A stretch of DNA of 64,000 nt from Salticus scenicus (Eukaryota; Arthropoda; Arachnida; Araneae; Salticidae), in NCBI GenBank assembly GCA_963930645.1, contig OZ005652.1, positions 265,321,856 to 265,385,855 on the forward strand, given 5' to 3'. The notes below the pieces were generated by a model that had not been told where the DNA came from, searched no databases, and saw only the letters and a program-made list of their open reading frames with translations. Within the stretch, counting starts at the first letter, position 1. Each line of letters begins with the position of its first letter. A program made the position numbers and the translations under genes. This document shows, piece after piece, positions 10,601 through 22,690 of the stretch.

Positions 10601-13600
10601 TGCCTTCGGCAGCTTTACCAGTACTCATTTTACAATCGCTTTTGAACTAACTTCCAGACTAGCTAGACATTTGAAACTTTCAGGATAGCCGAGAACACGG
10701 TGACAATATATATTTAACACATTTAGTGAACTGTTTCATCGGCAGCGTTTATATGATTCGACAGAAAATTTATTTAAAAAATTTCCCGACAAGCTAGACA
10801 TTTGAAACTCTCAGAATAGTTCAGAACACGGTGAAAATGTATTTTTATAATACTTTTAGCCAACTGTTTCGGGTTACTACTGTTGCCTTCGGCAGCTTTA
10901 CCAGTACACATTTTACAATCACTTTTTAACTAACTTCCAGACTAGTTAGACAGTTGAAACTTTCAGGATAGCTCAGAACACGGTGACAACATATTTTTAA
11001 CACTTTTAGTCAAATGTTTCTGGTCCCTACTGCCTTCGGCAGTGTTTATATGATTCGACAGAAAATTTATTTAACGAATTTCCCTACAAGCTAGATATTT
11101 GAAACTTTCAGAATAGTTCAGAACACGGTGAAAATGCATTTTTTTAATACTTTTTGCCAACTGTTTCGGGTTACTGCTGCCTTCGGCAGCGTTACCAGCA
11201 CAAAGCTTGCAATCGATTTTTAACCAACTTCCCATCTAGCTAGTCATTTGAAACTTTCAGGATAGCTGAGAACACGGTGACAATATATATTTAACACTTT
11301 TAGTCAACTGTTTCAGGTCCCTACTGCCTTCGGCAGCGTTTATATGATTCGACAGAAAATTTATTTAACTAATTTCTCGACGAGCTAGATATTTGAAACT
11401 TTCAGAATAGTTTAGAACACGGTGAAAATGCGTTTTTTTAATACATTTAGCGAACTGTTTCGGGTTACTGCTGCCTTCGGCATCTTTACCAGTACACATT
11501 TCACAATCGCTTTTGAACTAACTTCCAGACTACCTAGACATTTGAAACTTTCAGGATAGCTGAGAACACGGTGACAATATATATTTAACACTTTTAGTCA
11601 ACTGTTTCAGGTTCCTACAGCCTTCGGCAGCGTTTATATGATTCGACAGAAAATTTATTTAACTGATTTCCCGACTAGCTAGACATTTGAAACTTTCAGA
11701 GTATTTGAGAACACGGTGAAAATGTATTTTACCATGTTTTTATGAACTTCGATTCTTGTGTGTTTGTGTGTTTGTCAGGGACAAATCTTGCAATCGATTT
11801 TTAACTAACTTCCCGACTAGCTAGATATTTGAAATTTTCAGGACAGCTCACAACACGGTGACAATACATTTTTCTAATAATTTTAGTCAACTATTTCAAG
11901 TCCCGCTGCCTTCGGCAGCGCTTATATGATTCGACAGAAAATTTATTTAACTAACTTCACGACTAGCTAGACATTTGAAACTTTCAGAATAGTTCAGAAC
12001 AGGGTGAAAATGCATTTTCTTAAAACCTTTTGCCAACTGTTTCGGGTTCCCGCTGCCTTCGGCAGCGTTATCAGTACAAAGCTTGCAATCGATTTTTCAC
12101 TAACTTTCCGACTAGCTAGACATTTGAAATTTTCAGGACAGCTCACAACACGGTGACAACACATTTTTCTAATAATTTTAGTCAACTATTTCAGGTCCCG
12201 CTGCCTTAGCGCTTATATAATTCGACAGAACATTTATTTAACTAACTTCCCGACTAGCTAGACATTTAAAATTTTCAGAATAGTTCAGAACACGGTGAAA
12301 ATGCTTTTTTTTTAATACCTTTAGCCAACTGTTTCGGGTTCCTGCTGCCTTCGGCAGCGTTACCAGTACAAAGCTTGCAATCGATTTTTCACTAACTTTC
12401 CGACTAGCTAGATATTTGAAACTTTCAGGATAGCTCAGAACACGGTGGCAATATATTTTTTTAATACTTTTAGTCAACTGTTTCAGATCGCTACTGCCTT
12501 CGGCAGCGTTCGTATGATTCAACAGAAAATTCATTTAACTAACTTCCCGAGTAGCTAGACATTTGAAACTTTCCTAACAGTTCAGAATACGGTGAAAATG
12601 CTTTTTAAAAATATTTTTATCCAATTGCTTCGGGACCCTGCTGCCCTCGGCAGCGTTTCCAGTACAAAGCTTGCAATCAACTTTTAACGAACTTCCCGGC
12701 TAGATAGCCATTTGAAACTTTTATAATAGCTCAAAAGACGATAGCAAGGAATTTTTTTAATACTTTTATCCAATTGCTGGGGTTCCGGCTGCCTTCAGTA
12801 GCGTTTATATGATTCAACAGAAAATTAAAAAACATGGTTTATAAAATTTTTTTTATCTTATAATTATTTATAATACATTTATCCAACTGTTTCAGGTTAC
12901 TGCTGCCTTCGGAAGCTTTACCATTATACATTTTACAATCGCTTTTTAACTAACTTCCAGACTAGCTAGACATTTGAAACTTTCAGGATAGCTCAGAACA
13001 CGGTGACAATACATTTTTTTTATTACTTTTAGTCAACTGTTTCAGGTCCCTACTGCCTTCGGCAGCGTTTATGTGATTCGACCGAAAATTTATTTAACTA
13101 ATTTCCCGACTAGCTAGACATTTGAAACTTTCAGAATAGTTCAGAACGCGGTGAAAATGCATTTTTATAATGCTTATAGCCAACTGTTGCGGTTTACTGC
13201 TGCCTTCGGCAGGTTTATCAGTACACATTTTACAAATAGACATTTGAAACTTTCAAGATAGCTCAGAACACGGTGACAATATATTTTTTAACACTTTTAG
13301 TCAACTGTTTCAGGTCCCTACTGCCAGCGGCAGCGTTTATATGATTCGCATAAAATTTATTTAGCTAATTTCTGGACGAGCTAGATATTTGAAACTTTCA
13401 GAATAGTTCAGAACGCGGTGAAAATGCATTTTTTTAATACTTTTAGCCAACTGTTTCGGGTTACTATTGCCTTCGGCAGCTTTACCAGTACGCATTTTAC
13501 AATCGCTTTTGAACTAACTTCCAGACTAGCTAGACATTTGAAACTTTCAGGATAGCTGAGAACACGGTGACAATATATATTTAACACATTTAGTCAACTG

Positions 13601-15345
13601 TTTCATCGGCAGCGTTTATATGATTAGACAGAAAATTTATTTAAAAAATTTCCCGACGAGCTAGACATTTGAAACTCTCAGAATAGTTCAGAACACGGTG
13701 AAAATGTATTTTTATAATACTTTTAGCCAACTGTTTCGGGTTACTACTGTTGCCCTCGGCAGCTTTACCAGTACACATTTTACAATCGCTTTTTAACTAA
13801 CTTCCAGACTAGTTAGACATTTGAAACTTTCAGGATAGCTCAGAACACGGTGACAACATATTTTTAACACTTTTAGTCAAATGTTTCTGGTCCCTACTGC
13901 CTTCGGCAGTGTTTATATGATTCGACAGAAAATTTATTTAACTAATTTCCCTACAAGCTAGATATTTGAAACTTTCAGAATAGTTCAGAACACGGTGAAA
14001 ATGAATTTTTTTAATACTTTTAGCCAACTGTTTCGGGTTACTGCTGCCTTCGGCAGCGTTACCAGCACAAAGCTTGCAATCGATTTTTAACCAATTTAAC
14101 GTCTAGCTAGTCATTTGAAACTTTCCGGATAGCTGAGAACACGGTGACAATATATATTTAACACTTTTAGTCAACTGTTTCCGGTTCCTACAGCCTTCGG
14201 CAGCGTTTATATGATTCGACAGAAAATTTATTTGACTAATTTCCCGACTAGCTAGACATTTGAAACTTTCAGAGTATTTGAGAAGACGGTGAAAATGTAT
14301 TTTATAATACTTTTATCCAACTGTTTCAGGTTACTGCTGCCCTCGCAAGCTTTACCATTACACATTTTACAATTGCTTTTAAACTAACTTCCAGACTAGT
14401 TAAACATTTGAAACTTTCAGGATAGCTCAGAACACGGTGACAACATATTTTTAACACTTTTAGTCAAATGATTCTGGTCCCTACTGCCTTCGGCAGTGTT
14501 TATATGGTTCGACAGAAAATTTATTAACAAATTTCCCGACAAGCTAGATGTTTGAAACTTTCAGAATAGTTCAGAACACGGTGAAAATGCATTTTTTAAA
14601 TGCTTTCAGCGAATTGTTTCGGGTTACTGCTGCCTTCGGCAGCTTTACCAGTACACATTTTACAATCGCTTTTGAACTAACTTCCAGTCTACCTAGACAT
14701 TTGAAACTTTCAGGATAGCTGAGAACACGGTGACAATATATATTTAACACTTTTAGTCAACTGTTTCAGGTTCCTACAGCCTTCGGCAGCGTTTATATGA
14801 TTCGACAGAAAATTTATTTAACTAATTTCCCGACTAGCTAGACATTTGAAACTTTCAGAGTATTTGAGAACACGGTGTAAATGTATTTTTATAATAGTTT
14901 TAGCCAACTGTTTCGGGTTACTGCTGCCTTCGGAAGCTTTACTAGTTCATATTTTACAATCGCTTTTTAACTAACTTACAGACTAGCTAGACAATGGAAA
15001 CTTTCGGGATAGCTCAGAACACGGTGACAATACATTTTTAACACTTTTAGTCAACTGTTTCAGGTCCCTACTGCCTTCGGCAGCGTTTATATGATTCGAC
15101 AGAAAATTTATTTAACTAATTTCCCGACGAGCTAGATATTGGAACTTTCAGAATAGTTCAGAACACGGTGAAAATGCATTTTTTAAATACTTTTAGCCAA
15201 CTGTTTCGGGTTCCTGCTGCCATCGGCAGCGTTACCAGTACACATCTTGCAAACGATTTTTAACTATCTTCCCTAGTAGCTAGACATTTGAAACTTTCAG
15301 GTTAGCTGAGAACACTGTGACAATACATTTTTACCAATTTGAAAA
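7668..15345. repeat. 7.7 kb satellite, ~147-bp monomers in A-B dimers
   Basis: The core CTGCC(TTC)GGCAG recurs every 147-148 bp (7826, 7973, 8121, 8269, 8416 and onward), about 50 units in all. Two types alternate. Type A reads GGTTACTGCTGCCTTCGGC then TACCAGCACAAAGCTTGCAA. Type B reads AGGTCCCTACTGCC then TTTATATGATTCGACAGAAA. Both share CTAGCTAGACATTTGAAACT and CAGAACACGGTGA. The core can form a 5-6 bp stem with a TTC loop in every unit. Larger blocks also repeat: a 21-bp deletion (TTTCATCGGCAGC) lies at 9271, 10734 and 13601, always followed by the same variants at +140 and +283. All open frames inside are by-products. Confidence 0.95.
11729..11790. repeat. Non-monomer insert within the satellite, shared with 62870-62930
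   Basis: Here the monomer core is replaced by ACCATGTTTTTATGAACTT, ATTCTTGTGTGTTTG and TGTTTGTC before monomer sequence resumes with ACAAATCTTGCAATCG. The minus strand of 62870-62930 has the same order beside the isolated monomer. This looks like the original flank of the repeat unit. Confidence 0.7.
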
Positions 15346-15539
15346 TCATTTGAGGACAAATGTTCTCGAATTTACAAATTTGTCATTAAATGTACGCAAA
15401 TTAAAGCTTAATTTAACTCTGTTCTCAAATGTCCCTTCAATTTGAGGACGCTGCGATGATTTGTCCTCAAATTGGGTTTAAAAAATTTGGTCACCTTAGT
15501 TAAATCCAGTATCAACTTGAGTTTCACCAGAAAACGCAG
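15346..15539. repeat. TTTGAGGAC inverted motifs at the satellite's right edge
   Basis: TCATTTGAGGACAAATG (about 15350), TCAATTTGAGGAC (about 15440) and GTCCTCAAATTG (about 15460) form short inverted repeats. They resemble the GTCCTC/GAGGAC hairpin next to the TTAA end at 36863. Otherwise unremarkable. Confidence 0.4.
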
Positions 15540-15790
15540 CTTAAATAACAGCTGACAACATATAAATCACAGCACAAACGATACCATATTCATAACATAT
15601 AGAAATAAACTACAATTCAATGGTAGAGACTTAGTCAAGCAAAACTTTTTATTTCGTAAAGTCTTAGCGAGAAACTCACTTCAGTGGTCGGAACGGGACT
15701 CCTTTTATAGCCCGCTATTAATCCTGAATTTTACAGTAACTTCCGTAAAGGCCGGTTTCCATTGCAATTGGAACTTCGATGTTCAAAAAA
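15540..15790 (-). promoter_or_regulatory. Possible LTR or Pol II promoter, minus strand
   Basis: On the minus strand CTATAAAAGG (15711-15720) looks like a TATA box. It lies in locally GC-richer sequence, with AATAAA (15648-15653) about 60 bp downstream. That close order of TATA and polyadenylation signal is typical of the U3-R part of an LTR. I found neither a second copy nor clear TG...CA limits or a target duplication, so a solo LTR and an unrelated promoter both remain possible. Confidence 0.3.
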
Positions 15791-15914
15791 CCATTAATCA
15801 CGCTCCCGACACAAAGAGCCAAATGTCTTGTCATCAGTTGTAACCTTTTTTTATCAGATTGCGCAGTTACTTCAAAGGAAAGCATGCCAAATTAACAAAG
15901 ATATCTGCCTCTGG

Positions 15915-16025
15915 CCCCACAATTATCTCAGCTCGGGGTTAGAGCCAGGGACTTCCAACCGGTCGAACCAACCCATACAAGCATTCCAATCGCTTGACCA
16001 CATCAGAAGATTCTGAATTACGCCG
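15915..16025 (-). repeat. Possible tRNA-derived SINE remnant
   Basis: On the minus strand TGGTCAAGCGATTGG resembles an A box and GGTTCGACC a B box. They lie about 30 nt apart, shorter than the roughly 44 of a tRNA. No full cloverleaf and no second copy were found. A frame at 15828-16016 on the plus strand matches nothing I recognise. Confidence 0.2.
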
Positions 16026-16400
16026 CTCGAAACGACTTCCAACCAACCTCAGTGGAAACTGCACTTAATAATCGAGTTACAGCTTGGACAGTGGGTCTAT
16101 CGATAATAATTTTTTTTTCACCAAGATCGTCAAAATAGTTGTCAAGGTGCGATAAAGTCGCCAAATTCATCGCCAAGTCCATTACGTGCCCTGATAAAGT
16201 GTGTTTTTAACGGAGAAGGATCTTTTTTAACGCGAAAACAAGCTAGAAATGCGAAAAATTGACATTTTATAATGTGACTAAACCTCTTAGAAAGAAATCA
16301 CATAAAAAGAACTAGTACTATTTAGAAATCTGTAACACTATATTTACATCTATGCATAACACGCACGATTTTTATCGATCTATTACACAAATATATTCAT
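16026..16400. other. No feature seen
   Basis: Moderately AT-rich sequence between the LTR-like block and the next repeats. It includes TTTGGCGATG-like text near 16165. Nothing further recognised. Confidence 0.4.
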
Positions 16401-16640
16401 TATGCATACGTATTAAATTTATAAAAGCACATACATAACCTGCAAAAAGAAGTGATATCTCATAAAAAAAACAATACTATTGTAAAAATCACCCCGCCCA
16501 GCAAAAACTCTCACCTTTCTTATGCATAAGTATTATATTTATAAAAGCACATACATAACCTGCAAAAAGAAGTGATATCTCATAAAAATCAATACTATTG
16601 TAAAAGTCACCCCGCCCAGCAAAAACTCTTAACTATCTTA
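16401..16640. repeat. Direct duplication, 120-bp period
   Basis: TATGCATACGTATTAAATTT at 16401 recurs as TATGCATAAGTATTATATTT at 16521. Both are followed by AGCACATACATAACCTGCAA and the TGATATCTCATAAAAA segment that begins the adjacent palindrome. The left end of the palindrome is therefore present twice. Confidence 0.8.
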
Positions 16641-17180
16641 AGCAGCCAAAAAAAGGATTGATATCAAATTTCGCCACCGCTATTGAATCCCGGGTACTCA
16701 ATGCCTAGCTTAATGAAGGTCTGCCAATAACACTGCATGTATCTTTCTAATATATCTTAATCTCTTTCAACATTCTTTGTTATCTCTGTTAGTTTTTTAG
16801 CTGCATTATAAAGTTATAATTTAAGGTATTTTTACGGCGGGGTGCGTCCTCTATGTAGAAGTTTTAATTAATAAAAAATTTAGTTAGTAAAGATTAAAAT
16901 ATTATTACGCACCCCGCCGTAAAAATACTTTAAATTATAACTTTATAATGCAGCGAAAAAACTAACACAGATAACAAAGAATGTTGAAAGAGATTAGGAT
17001 ATATTAGAAAGATACATGCAGTGTTATTAGCAGATCTTCATTAAGCTAGGCATTGAGTACCCGGGATTCAACAGCGACGGCGAAATTTGATATCAATCCT
17101 TTTTTTGGCTGCTTAAGAAAGTTAAGAGTTTTTGCTGGGCGGGGTGACTTTTACAATAGTATTGTTTTTTATGAGATATA
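16573..17180. mobile_element. Palindromic fold-back element, ~273-bp arms
   Basis: The left arm (16573-16846) is repeated in inverse orientation at 16908-17180, around a spacer of about 60 bp. Inner ends are TTTTTACGGCGGGGTGCG and CGCACCCCGCCGTAAAAATA. Outer parts share ACTTTTACAATAGTATTG and GCTGGGCGGGGTGAC. Differences are scattered single bases, so identity is high. A decayed single-arm relative lies at 36690-36862. No coding content. An open frame at 17053-17235 runs through the right arm only by chance. Confidence 0.85.
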
Positions 17181-18110
17181 TTCTTTCTTTTGCTTTTTCT
17201 ATTTTTTCCCTTTAAACAACTACTTTCATGATTAGAGAAGCTTAGCTTAACTAAAAAAAAAAAAAAAAAAGAAATAAATATATATATATAATCTAAGTAA
17301 AAACTAAAAGAGTACGTATGAATGGGAGCTAATTTACCAGTTCTTTATCATGAAAATATCGTTTTAATGAATGATTGTTGAAATGTCACCATCACTAAGT
17401 TGTTTCTCAAAGAGTATCTGGCAATAATAATAATAATAATAATTAAAAAAAAAAAAAAAAAAAAGTATTACATTCTAATTTTTTCTAGGTATTTCGATCC
17501 TGCATCCTTGTACGTGCGTCATTCATGAGCTGCTATTGGTGCATTGAAGAGTGAAAAGAGACTCACGTATTTACTGGGTTGTCTGTTAGTAAGAGAAAAC
17601 TAGCAAGATTGGTCTGTAAAATTTTAATGAGAAAGAAATTAGACTAATGAGACTTCAGAAATCTCATGCCGAGTCACTTCTTTGGTTGATGACTCCTCGA
17701 TTTTTGAGAGAAAATCTAAAAAAAAAAAAAAAAAAAAACCGGACATACGTGAGAGTGTTATGAAGTGAAAGTGTCATGACTTGGGAGAGGCGCAACGTAG
17801 TTAAATTATACATCTTATTTGCGTCGCAACCAAGCTTTTTCACGTAAATTGTTTCATGCCTTTTTTGAAATTTAACAGGACAATCTAAAAATATTCAAAG
17901 ATTCAAAGATGAAAGGAAGCTGCTCACCACTATGAAGTAGTTTTGAGCGATTTTAACATCCAAAGAGGGACTCTGATGACAAATGTCACATAACAATGTG
18001 AAATTTTGAAAGAACCCGTTTCTAGAGGTTAAGTCTTCCCCGTTGTATACTGCATAAACATTTAAAAAAGAAAAAAAAGAAAAAAGAAAAAGAGAAAATT
18101 ACATTTGCTG
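17181..18110. other. AT-rich DNA with poly(A) tracts, no gene seen
   Basis: A-runs at 17252-17269, 17445-17464 and 17719-17738, plus an AATAATAATAAT tract near 17428. No coding or transposon signal is recognised. Confidence 0.4.
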
Positions 18111-18252
18111 CCAGATATAAAATCCCACACGACAGAGGGTAGCAGTTAATTAAAAAGACAAAATTTAGGCTTCTAATGGTGAGAAATCGTAGGCAGCTGA
18201 AGAAAGTTCAAATTTTGCGACGGGACTTTGGAAAAGTTAGTACGATTGGTTT
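18110..18252 (-). other. 3' part of the RNase H-bearing LINE (likely 3' UTR)
   Basis: This sequence lies directly downstream, on the minus strand, of the LINE reading frame that ends at 18253. It ends at an A/G-rich tract near 18065-18105. There is no clean poly(A) tail or target duplication to fix the boundary. Confidence 0.35.
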
Positions 18253-19218
18253 TTAGTTTGTTAAATTGGATAGTTCCATTAGGGTCACAATGATTTTAGT
18301 TAATTTAGTTTTTAAAAGGGGACGCTCTAAAAAGTTAAAAAGCCAGTTATTGGGTCTAATTGGAGGATTGAGTAAATGAAATGGGGCTGTGAGGGGACAT
18401 GCAAAGTAAACATGTTCAGGAGAGCCTTCCTCTTCGCATTCGCATCGGGAGGTCCTCGAGCAATGAAAACGAAATAAGTAGGTTCTGAAAGGTCCATGGC
18501 CCGTCAGAAAGGCTGAAATTGCTGGAGACAAATCAAAGTTTTAATTTTTCACAGAGTTAATGAGGACATAGGTGTAGCGTCCTTTGTCTGAAGTATCCCA
18601 TTCAGCTTGCCATTCTTTCTGGAGGTTTTGGAGAAGGGACTCTTTGATAAAGGAAGGGGGAAGAGGGAAGGAAAAGCCGATGACTGGATTTTGAGTGGCT
18701 GTTTTAGCCAGCTCAACAGCCTTTTCATTGCCCATGACGCCCCGATGCGCCGAAACGTGAGACAGAGATGTATTTTCTTGAAGGTTAATTAGAAGTAGTT
18801 TAATTTCCGTTACGAGAGGGTGTTTAGACCGATGGCGATGTATTGCCTGTAAGTCTGAGAGACTGTCACTGTAGATTCGAACTGAGTAAAATTTATTTTT
18901 TATCTCATTAATCCATAGGAGGGCCTGATAGATTGCAAATAGTTCGGCTTGAAATACGGTGTTGTAATCTTTCAATCTTGAAGCCCACTGATGAATCAAG
19001 ATCCCATCTGAAAGGACACAGAAAGCTGTGCCTACTCCGTGTTCAGTCTTTGACCCATCAGTATACACCGCTACTGGAGCAGAAGGAGAGAAGGCATTAG
19101 TTGAGATATTGACTAGAGCATGAGAGGTATCAGCTGCAGGGTGAATATGCCAACTGCATGTCTTACGTTGTATTTCTGAATTGGGAAAGTATTCATTTTG
19201 CAGTGAAGTGTTACTGAG
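18253..19218 (-). pseudogene. Non-LTR retrotransposon C-terminus: RNase H and zinc knuckle, broken
   Basis: One minus-strand frame is open from about 19218 to a stop at 18253, except for an in-frame TAA at 18541-18543. Upstream of MYTDGSK it can be read back through PVAV and HIHPAAD to a TAA near 19219, the likely 5' truncation. RNase H motifs are present: D in YTDGSK, E in FQAELFAI, D in IYSDSLSDL. The fourth acidic residue is lost, since the usual NExAD is NEKAV. After the stop follow FLTGHG and a CxCx7Hx4C knuckle (CECEEEGSPEHVYFAC). This order (RNase H then knuckle) fits the I/Jockey-type LINE group common in arthropods. RT and endonuclease are missing. Dead on three counts: truncation, stop and lost catalytic residue. 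Confidence 0.85.
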
Positions 19219-19563
19219 TTATAGAATGTTAGTTTTATGAAATTCATATTTAACTGTTAGGTAGATAGGTAGTGGTTTTTATATTGTAATTTAGTATCAA
19301 TCTATTTTGATTGAAAAAATATCATTAGTACATATTTTATCATTCAACGTTGGGCGCCATTTTGCCCCATGTTTCATCATACTCTAAAACTCAAATAAAG
19401 TGTACCTTGCTGAATTCGAAGTTTCACGTATCTACAGGTATCACTTATGCATCTACTTCCCATTTCCTGTAGGTATCTTGGTATTCTCCCTTAAAACATT
19501 TTTTGCGCCTAAGAGGAAAATATTTCTTTGACTCTATATAAATTGCATCTTTTTGTTTGTTTG

Positions 19564-19607
<44 letters not shown>

Positions 19608-20863
19608 AAGAAGTTCAGTTGTACGTCATATTGCATTTTATATTGTATTTCCTTTTTATAATTATTGCATTTATTTGAGATTTCATAAACTAAATTAGTG
19701 ATATTTAACTGTATGTTATTTACTTTCTGTAAGTAAACAACATATCACTCCCCTGAATAACTATAAATATATTGTATTTTAATTCATTGTTTGGATGCAA
19801 AAAGAATCATGGCATGAAGAATAGAAATTGTATACGCAAAACTGCCAAGATTTCGAATGATTATTAGAATATTTAGAGAGATATCATTAGAGTAGAGAGA
19901 TATCATTAGAATATTTTGAAATAAGGTGAACACTAATACTGCTCAGAAAATACTTAACTAACTGTAAGAATATTTTGCTGTCTGGTAAAATACAGGCCAT
20001 TTTAATGTATAAGGTGAATGTCTTTTTTTTGTTATTTACAAAGAAATAAAGCTTAAATAATTAAAATTCCTTTATTTTAAGAATTCAGATGACATTGAAA
20101 TTTTATCAGTTGCAGAAATATTCACTCTTTCATAATTCATTTTAAAACAAAATTATAAACACAATATTTCCTGAATATTTATTTTTAAAATAAAGTTATT
20201 GATTTGAAATTCGGTAGGAATTTTGTTCCAGAAACTAGTTGCTTGATTTCTATAATTTATTTAAATGTATGGCACCTATGAAAGAGCATTTATTATTTTT
20301 TTTATATAAACTAAAAGATTTAAAACTAAAAGTTCTTAGGAATATATATATTTTCTGTTGGGATTTGGTTGAGTTGGTTTGTTGTATCGTTTGTTTTGCG
20401 GGCTGTTAAAAATTAAATTTGGGTTCTTTAAATATGTGTATTTCATCCCCTGATAATTTTTTTTTTTTTTTTTTTTTTTTTTTACATTTCTGAGCTTCTC
20501 CTACATAGAGAATTTGTTCATTCTTATTGGTCTTTGTGGTTTTGGTGATCTCGTGTCTGTTGCTTGGCTTCTACTGCGCTGAATGGGCCATTATTGTTCA
20601 TTATAGGGTTCTCTTTTTTCACCTTGAAATATTATCCTAGAGTCAACCTTCTTTTCATCAGAGTATCTTTACACGGTCCTATTTCAATTTTCAACAGGTA
20701 TTGTTGTACAGTGGATTGGCGTCAGCGCTATTGTTGAATTTGATAATTGAATTAATATTGGAAATCTTGTTGATTTGTTTGGCGTGTGATGTCTCTTTGG
20801 TGAATTGTTTGACCAACTATTCTTCGTCCTCATTCTTTGCTTCTACTATCAAAAGGATTATTG
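19219..20863. other. AT-rich DNA, (TA)n and poly(T), no gene seen
   Basis: Includes (TA)n at 19569-19604 and a T-run near 20458-20482. An open frame at 20701-20904 is hydrophobic and low in complexity and matches nothing known. No transposon end was found except the MITE that begins at 20864. Confidence 0.4.
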
Positions 20864-21341
20864 CACTGAGAAAAAAAAATATATACCACCTTCATCTAGA
20901 ATGAATGAGTGGTCATTTTCTAAATCCTTTAACTAGAAATACAGATTTCCGAGCTATACGCATAAGGCACGCCAATAAACTGAATAGACGAAATGATCGA
21001 GAATTTATAGTATACACATTTCTAGATGGTGAAACCATATTCAGAATATCCTGAATATTCTGTATCTTTAGTATGGCAAGAAATTCTCGCTTGATTATCT
21101 AGAATTGGGTCATAAACCAAGATTATAGTTGTTGAAAACTGCCTCTTGTGTTCGTATTTGTTTGGAGATATTTTCAAATAGGTTTGACCTCGATAATATA
21201 GACAAACGCTTTAGAATTCTAATAGGGGTTTCTAGAACTCGCTTTCAAAGGGGATTAGAATCCATAAGGAAGACATGGAACTATTTTTTCTCGAGCCACA
21301 ATTTAGATTCTAGATGTCAGTAACAGGATTTTTTCTCAGTG
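20864..21341 (-). mobile_element. MITE family M1, copy A
   Basis: The ends are inverted: CACTGAGAAAAAAA at the left, TTTTTTCTCAGTG at the right. The body is the reverse complement of 30494-30966 and 46098-46562. All copies share ACATTTCTAGATGGTGAAAC and GAACTCGCTTTC-type sequence in the appropriate orientation. About 478 bp, no coding content; a frame at 21129-21323 is incidental. This copy is clearly more diverged than the other two. Confidence 0.85.
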
Positions 21342-22690
21342 TGTAATATTTTATATACGGTCATCTCTTTCCATCTAAATTAGCAATTTATTTTATTTTA
21401 TTTTATTTTTATACAGTAAATGAATAAATAAATAAACAAGAATTAAAAATTACATGTGATTCGCATGGCTTATTGACACTTTTCAACAGTACGTACACGT
21501 TGCATTGTTTAACTTTCAATTTACGTTGCCTAAAGGATCACACAACGGATAGACAGGAGAACTAAAATACAGACAGATAGAATAAATGAATTTATAATAA
21601 CTCCTTTAAGGTTGTCGGAAATTGTTAACATAAACGAAAGTGCAATTGCGGCAGTTTGCAGTTGTAGTCCTCAATGTGGCTGAATATTTTAGTATATCTC
21701 TGCAAATATTAACACTAAGCATACCGCATTCTATAGAAACACTATCTTTACCATATGAAATATAAATCTCATTTTTTTAAGATTTGCGCCGTACAAAGTT
21801 ATTTAAATCTGATTTATAGAATTGAATTGATATTCTTTTGGGATTTTCCTGTACAAAAACCAATAGTGCGAATTATACCACTTTAAACATGCAACGTGCC
21901 ATAATAAACTTGAATAACATATGCCATTTTGATGAAATTTTGGAAATATGTATGGATGCCAGATGCGAACAGACGGATAAATAGCAGTCGCGGGCAGACA
22001 GGAAGACAGTTATATTAATTCAAATAATAATCATTCTTAAACATTCTTAAACATTGTTAGAAGGCGTTAGAAACGCTTAATACAAACGAAAATGCAATTC
22101 CAGCAATTTCTAGTTATAGTATACTGAGTACTTTGGTGTAACCCTGTCATTCTTAATGATAAAAGTACTATATTCTATAGAACACCTTTTTTGCATATGA
22201 ATAATAAATGTCAATTTCATTATGTTTTGCAAAAAATAAAGGTATTAAAATATGGGTTTTTAGAAATACCTTTCATAGAACGAAATGAAATAATGTATAA
22301 GAAAGATGTCATGGAATACTTTGTAATTATTTAAGGTACTCTTGTTCACAAATTAGTGGTAGTACTTAACCTACTTACTATAGGGAACATCCAACAATGA
22401 ATTTGAATAACACATATGAGATTCAAGAAATTCCATGAGTACTTACAGGATTAGTATAGCATTCAAGGACAGACAGAGAGAAACAGAAATTATAAACACT
22501 CTTCACTTTTTTGAAAAGTGTTAATAAAAATCTGGAGTGACTCCACTCGACTTTCCGAACATTGAGTAATTAACAGTTTTGTAGATAAAGTAAAGAAAGA
22601 GGAGTTGTTAAACAAACAAAAGAGATAAAACCATAATAAAGTGTTTGAGTATTTTTCTACATATATTACACGATGTTTTATTTAACGCTA
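21342..22690. repeat. Degenerate tandem repeat (~452 bp step)
   Basis: AAACGAAAGTGCAATTGC at 21632 recurs as AAACGAAAATGCAATTCC at 22084. Around both lie CGCATTCTATAGAA/ATATTCTATAGAA and acagac-type segments. The CCCTGT motif near 22130 suggests kinship with the ~173 bp units further right. No coding signal. Confidence 0.5.

Noticed and set aside
11994..12534. Minus-strand open frames within the satellite
   Set aside because: They repeat the same peptide (e.g. CHRVVSCPENFKCLASRKVS) because the DNA is tandem. Frames break at every indel between monomers.
7668..15345. Regular spacing of conserved repeats, considered as a CRISPR-like array
   Set aside because: Units are ~147 bp, the spacers are themselves repeats, the context is eukaryotic and no cas-like gene is present. 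It is a satellite.
18607..18792. 61-codon plus-strand frame
   Set aside because: Antisense to the RNase H domain of the LINE remnant.
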